Source: Tillus elongatus (taxonomy: Eukaryota; Arthropoda; Insecta; Coleoptera; Cleridae). Taken from it: a stretch of 64,000 nucleotides of DNA. Both the position numbers and the translations under genes were made by a program. Location of the stretch: NCBI GenBank assembly GCA_964006375.1, contig OZ023262.1:87679654-87743653 (forward strand). The letters are read 5' to 3'. The notes beneath the pieces are model-generated. The model did no database searches and had not been told where the DNA came from. It worked only from the letters and a program-made list of their open reading frames with translations. Shown piece by piece: positions 63,710 to 64,000 of this stretch. Positions within the stretch are counted from its first letter, which is position 1. Each line of letters starts with the position of its first letter.

Positions 63710-64000
63710 TACAAAAGTTTTAAATACTCCCACAAAGAGCGAGTTTTAAAACTCAACTTGAAAGAATCATTAAATAATAAACATGAACAAAATTTTGGTG
63801 AAATTTGATTGGAGTCTGTAAGAGTCAATTTGATATATGTAAGATTGTGTATTTAAATTTATGTTTTTGTATTTGCCAAGGAAATATAAATATGCGTAGT
63901 ATTTCAAAAAATTATTATCTTTCTTTAAGTTCATTATATTTTTGTTTAAACAAATTTCAAAGTCTTCTAAACGTATTGTTTCATTACTTAAGGTTTCACA
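63710..64000. other. Anonymous AT-rich DNA at the window edge
   Basis: No feature recognised. Confidence 0.3.

Overview
The window is AT-rich (roughly 70 % A+T by eye), eukaryotic, and almost entirely made of repeats. I find no intact host protein-coding gene. The repertoire points to an arthropod (insect or crustacean; I cannot narrow it further): Tc3-like IS630/mariner transposases, jockey/CR1-type non-LTR retrotransposons, Penelope-like elements (PLEs) with GIY-YIG domains, a hAT remnant, an LTR, a tRNA-Gly-headed SINE, and a U6 snRNA copy whose 3' end reads like the insect form. The only host-type gene is that U6 copy at 61564-61670, and it looks like a variant or dead copy.

The background is one unnamed composite repeat family, seen at least fifteen times on both strands. 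In forward orientation it reads: block A (about 315 bp, bounded by inverted CTGGACGCAGC ends), block B, block C, block D (ending in a short phrase before the microsatellite), a (TA)n tract of 80-150 bp, and block E ending in a TAGTGAATTTT/AAAATTCACTA hairpin. Near-complete copies are at 46332-47680, 53222-55462, 56484-57826 and 62421-63709. The many long TA tracts mostly belong to this family, and other elements have landed inside them: a PLE-derived palindrome (18605-20568), a solo LTR (54464-55215), and probably the large Tc3-like element (43525-48590).

Layout. 0-5.8 kb: composite fragments and a broken head-to-head PLE pair (2320-3430). 5.8-7.8 kb: 5'-truncated jockey-like element on +. 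8-17.9 kb: composite fragments, TA tracts, a hairpin MITE and anonymous AT-rich DNA. 17.9-20.8 kb: a composite copy split by a palindrome with 70-bp tandem repeats (18 units against 4). 20.8-25 kb: anonymous DNA, a 223-bp tandem duplication and a foldback MITE. 25.2-27.3 kb: two PLE 3' ends head to head. 27.3-27.8 kb: hAT transposase remnant. 27.9-28.5 kb: a 320-bp tandem duplication with a hammerhead ribozyme whose core is canonical. 28.8-30.7 kb: a nearly full-length but dead Tc3-like element. 31.7-34.6 kb: longer jockey-like copy on - with endonuclease and RT remnants. 35.5-43.5 kb: composite blocks, ACAGACCG-type repeats and a GC-richer foldback. 43.5-48.6 kb: Tc3-like element with about 0.9-kb inverted ends, interrupted by a composite copy. 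50.6-64 kb: more retroelement ends, composite copies, a decayed ORF pair near 59 kb, the SINE and U6.

No host genes work together here. What holds the window together is nested insertion and inverted duplication. The most interesting signal is ribozyme-related: a canonical hammerhead core in a 320-bp repeat at 28.1 kb that resembles metazoan retrozymes, plus four decayed hammerhead-like motifs of 40-41 nt at the 3' ends of the PLE fragments.
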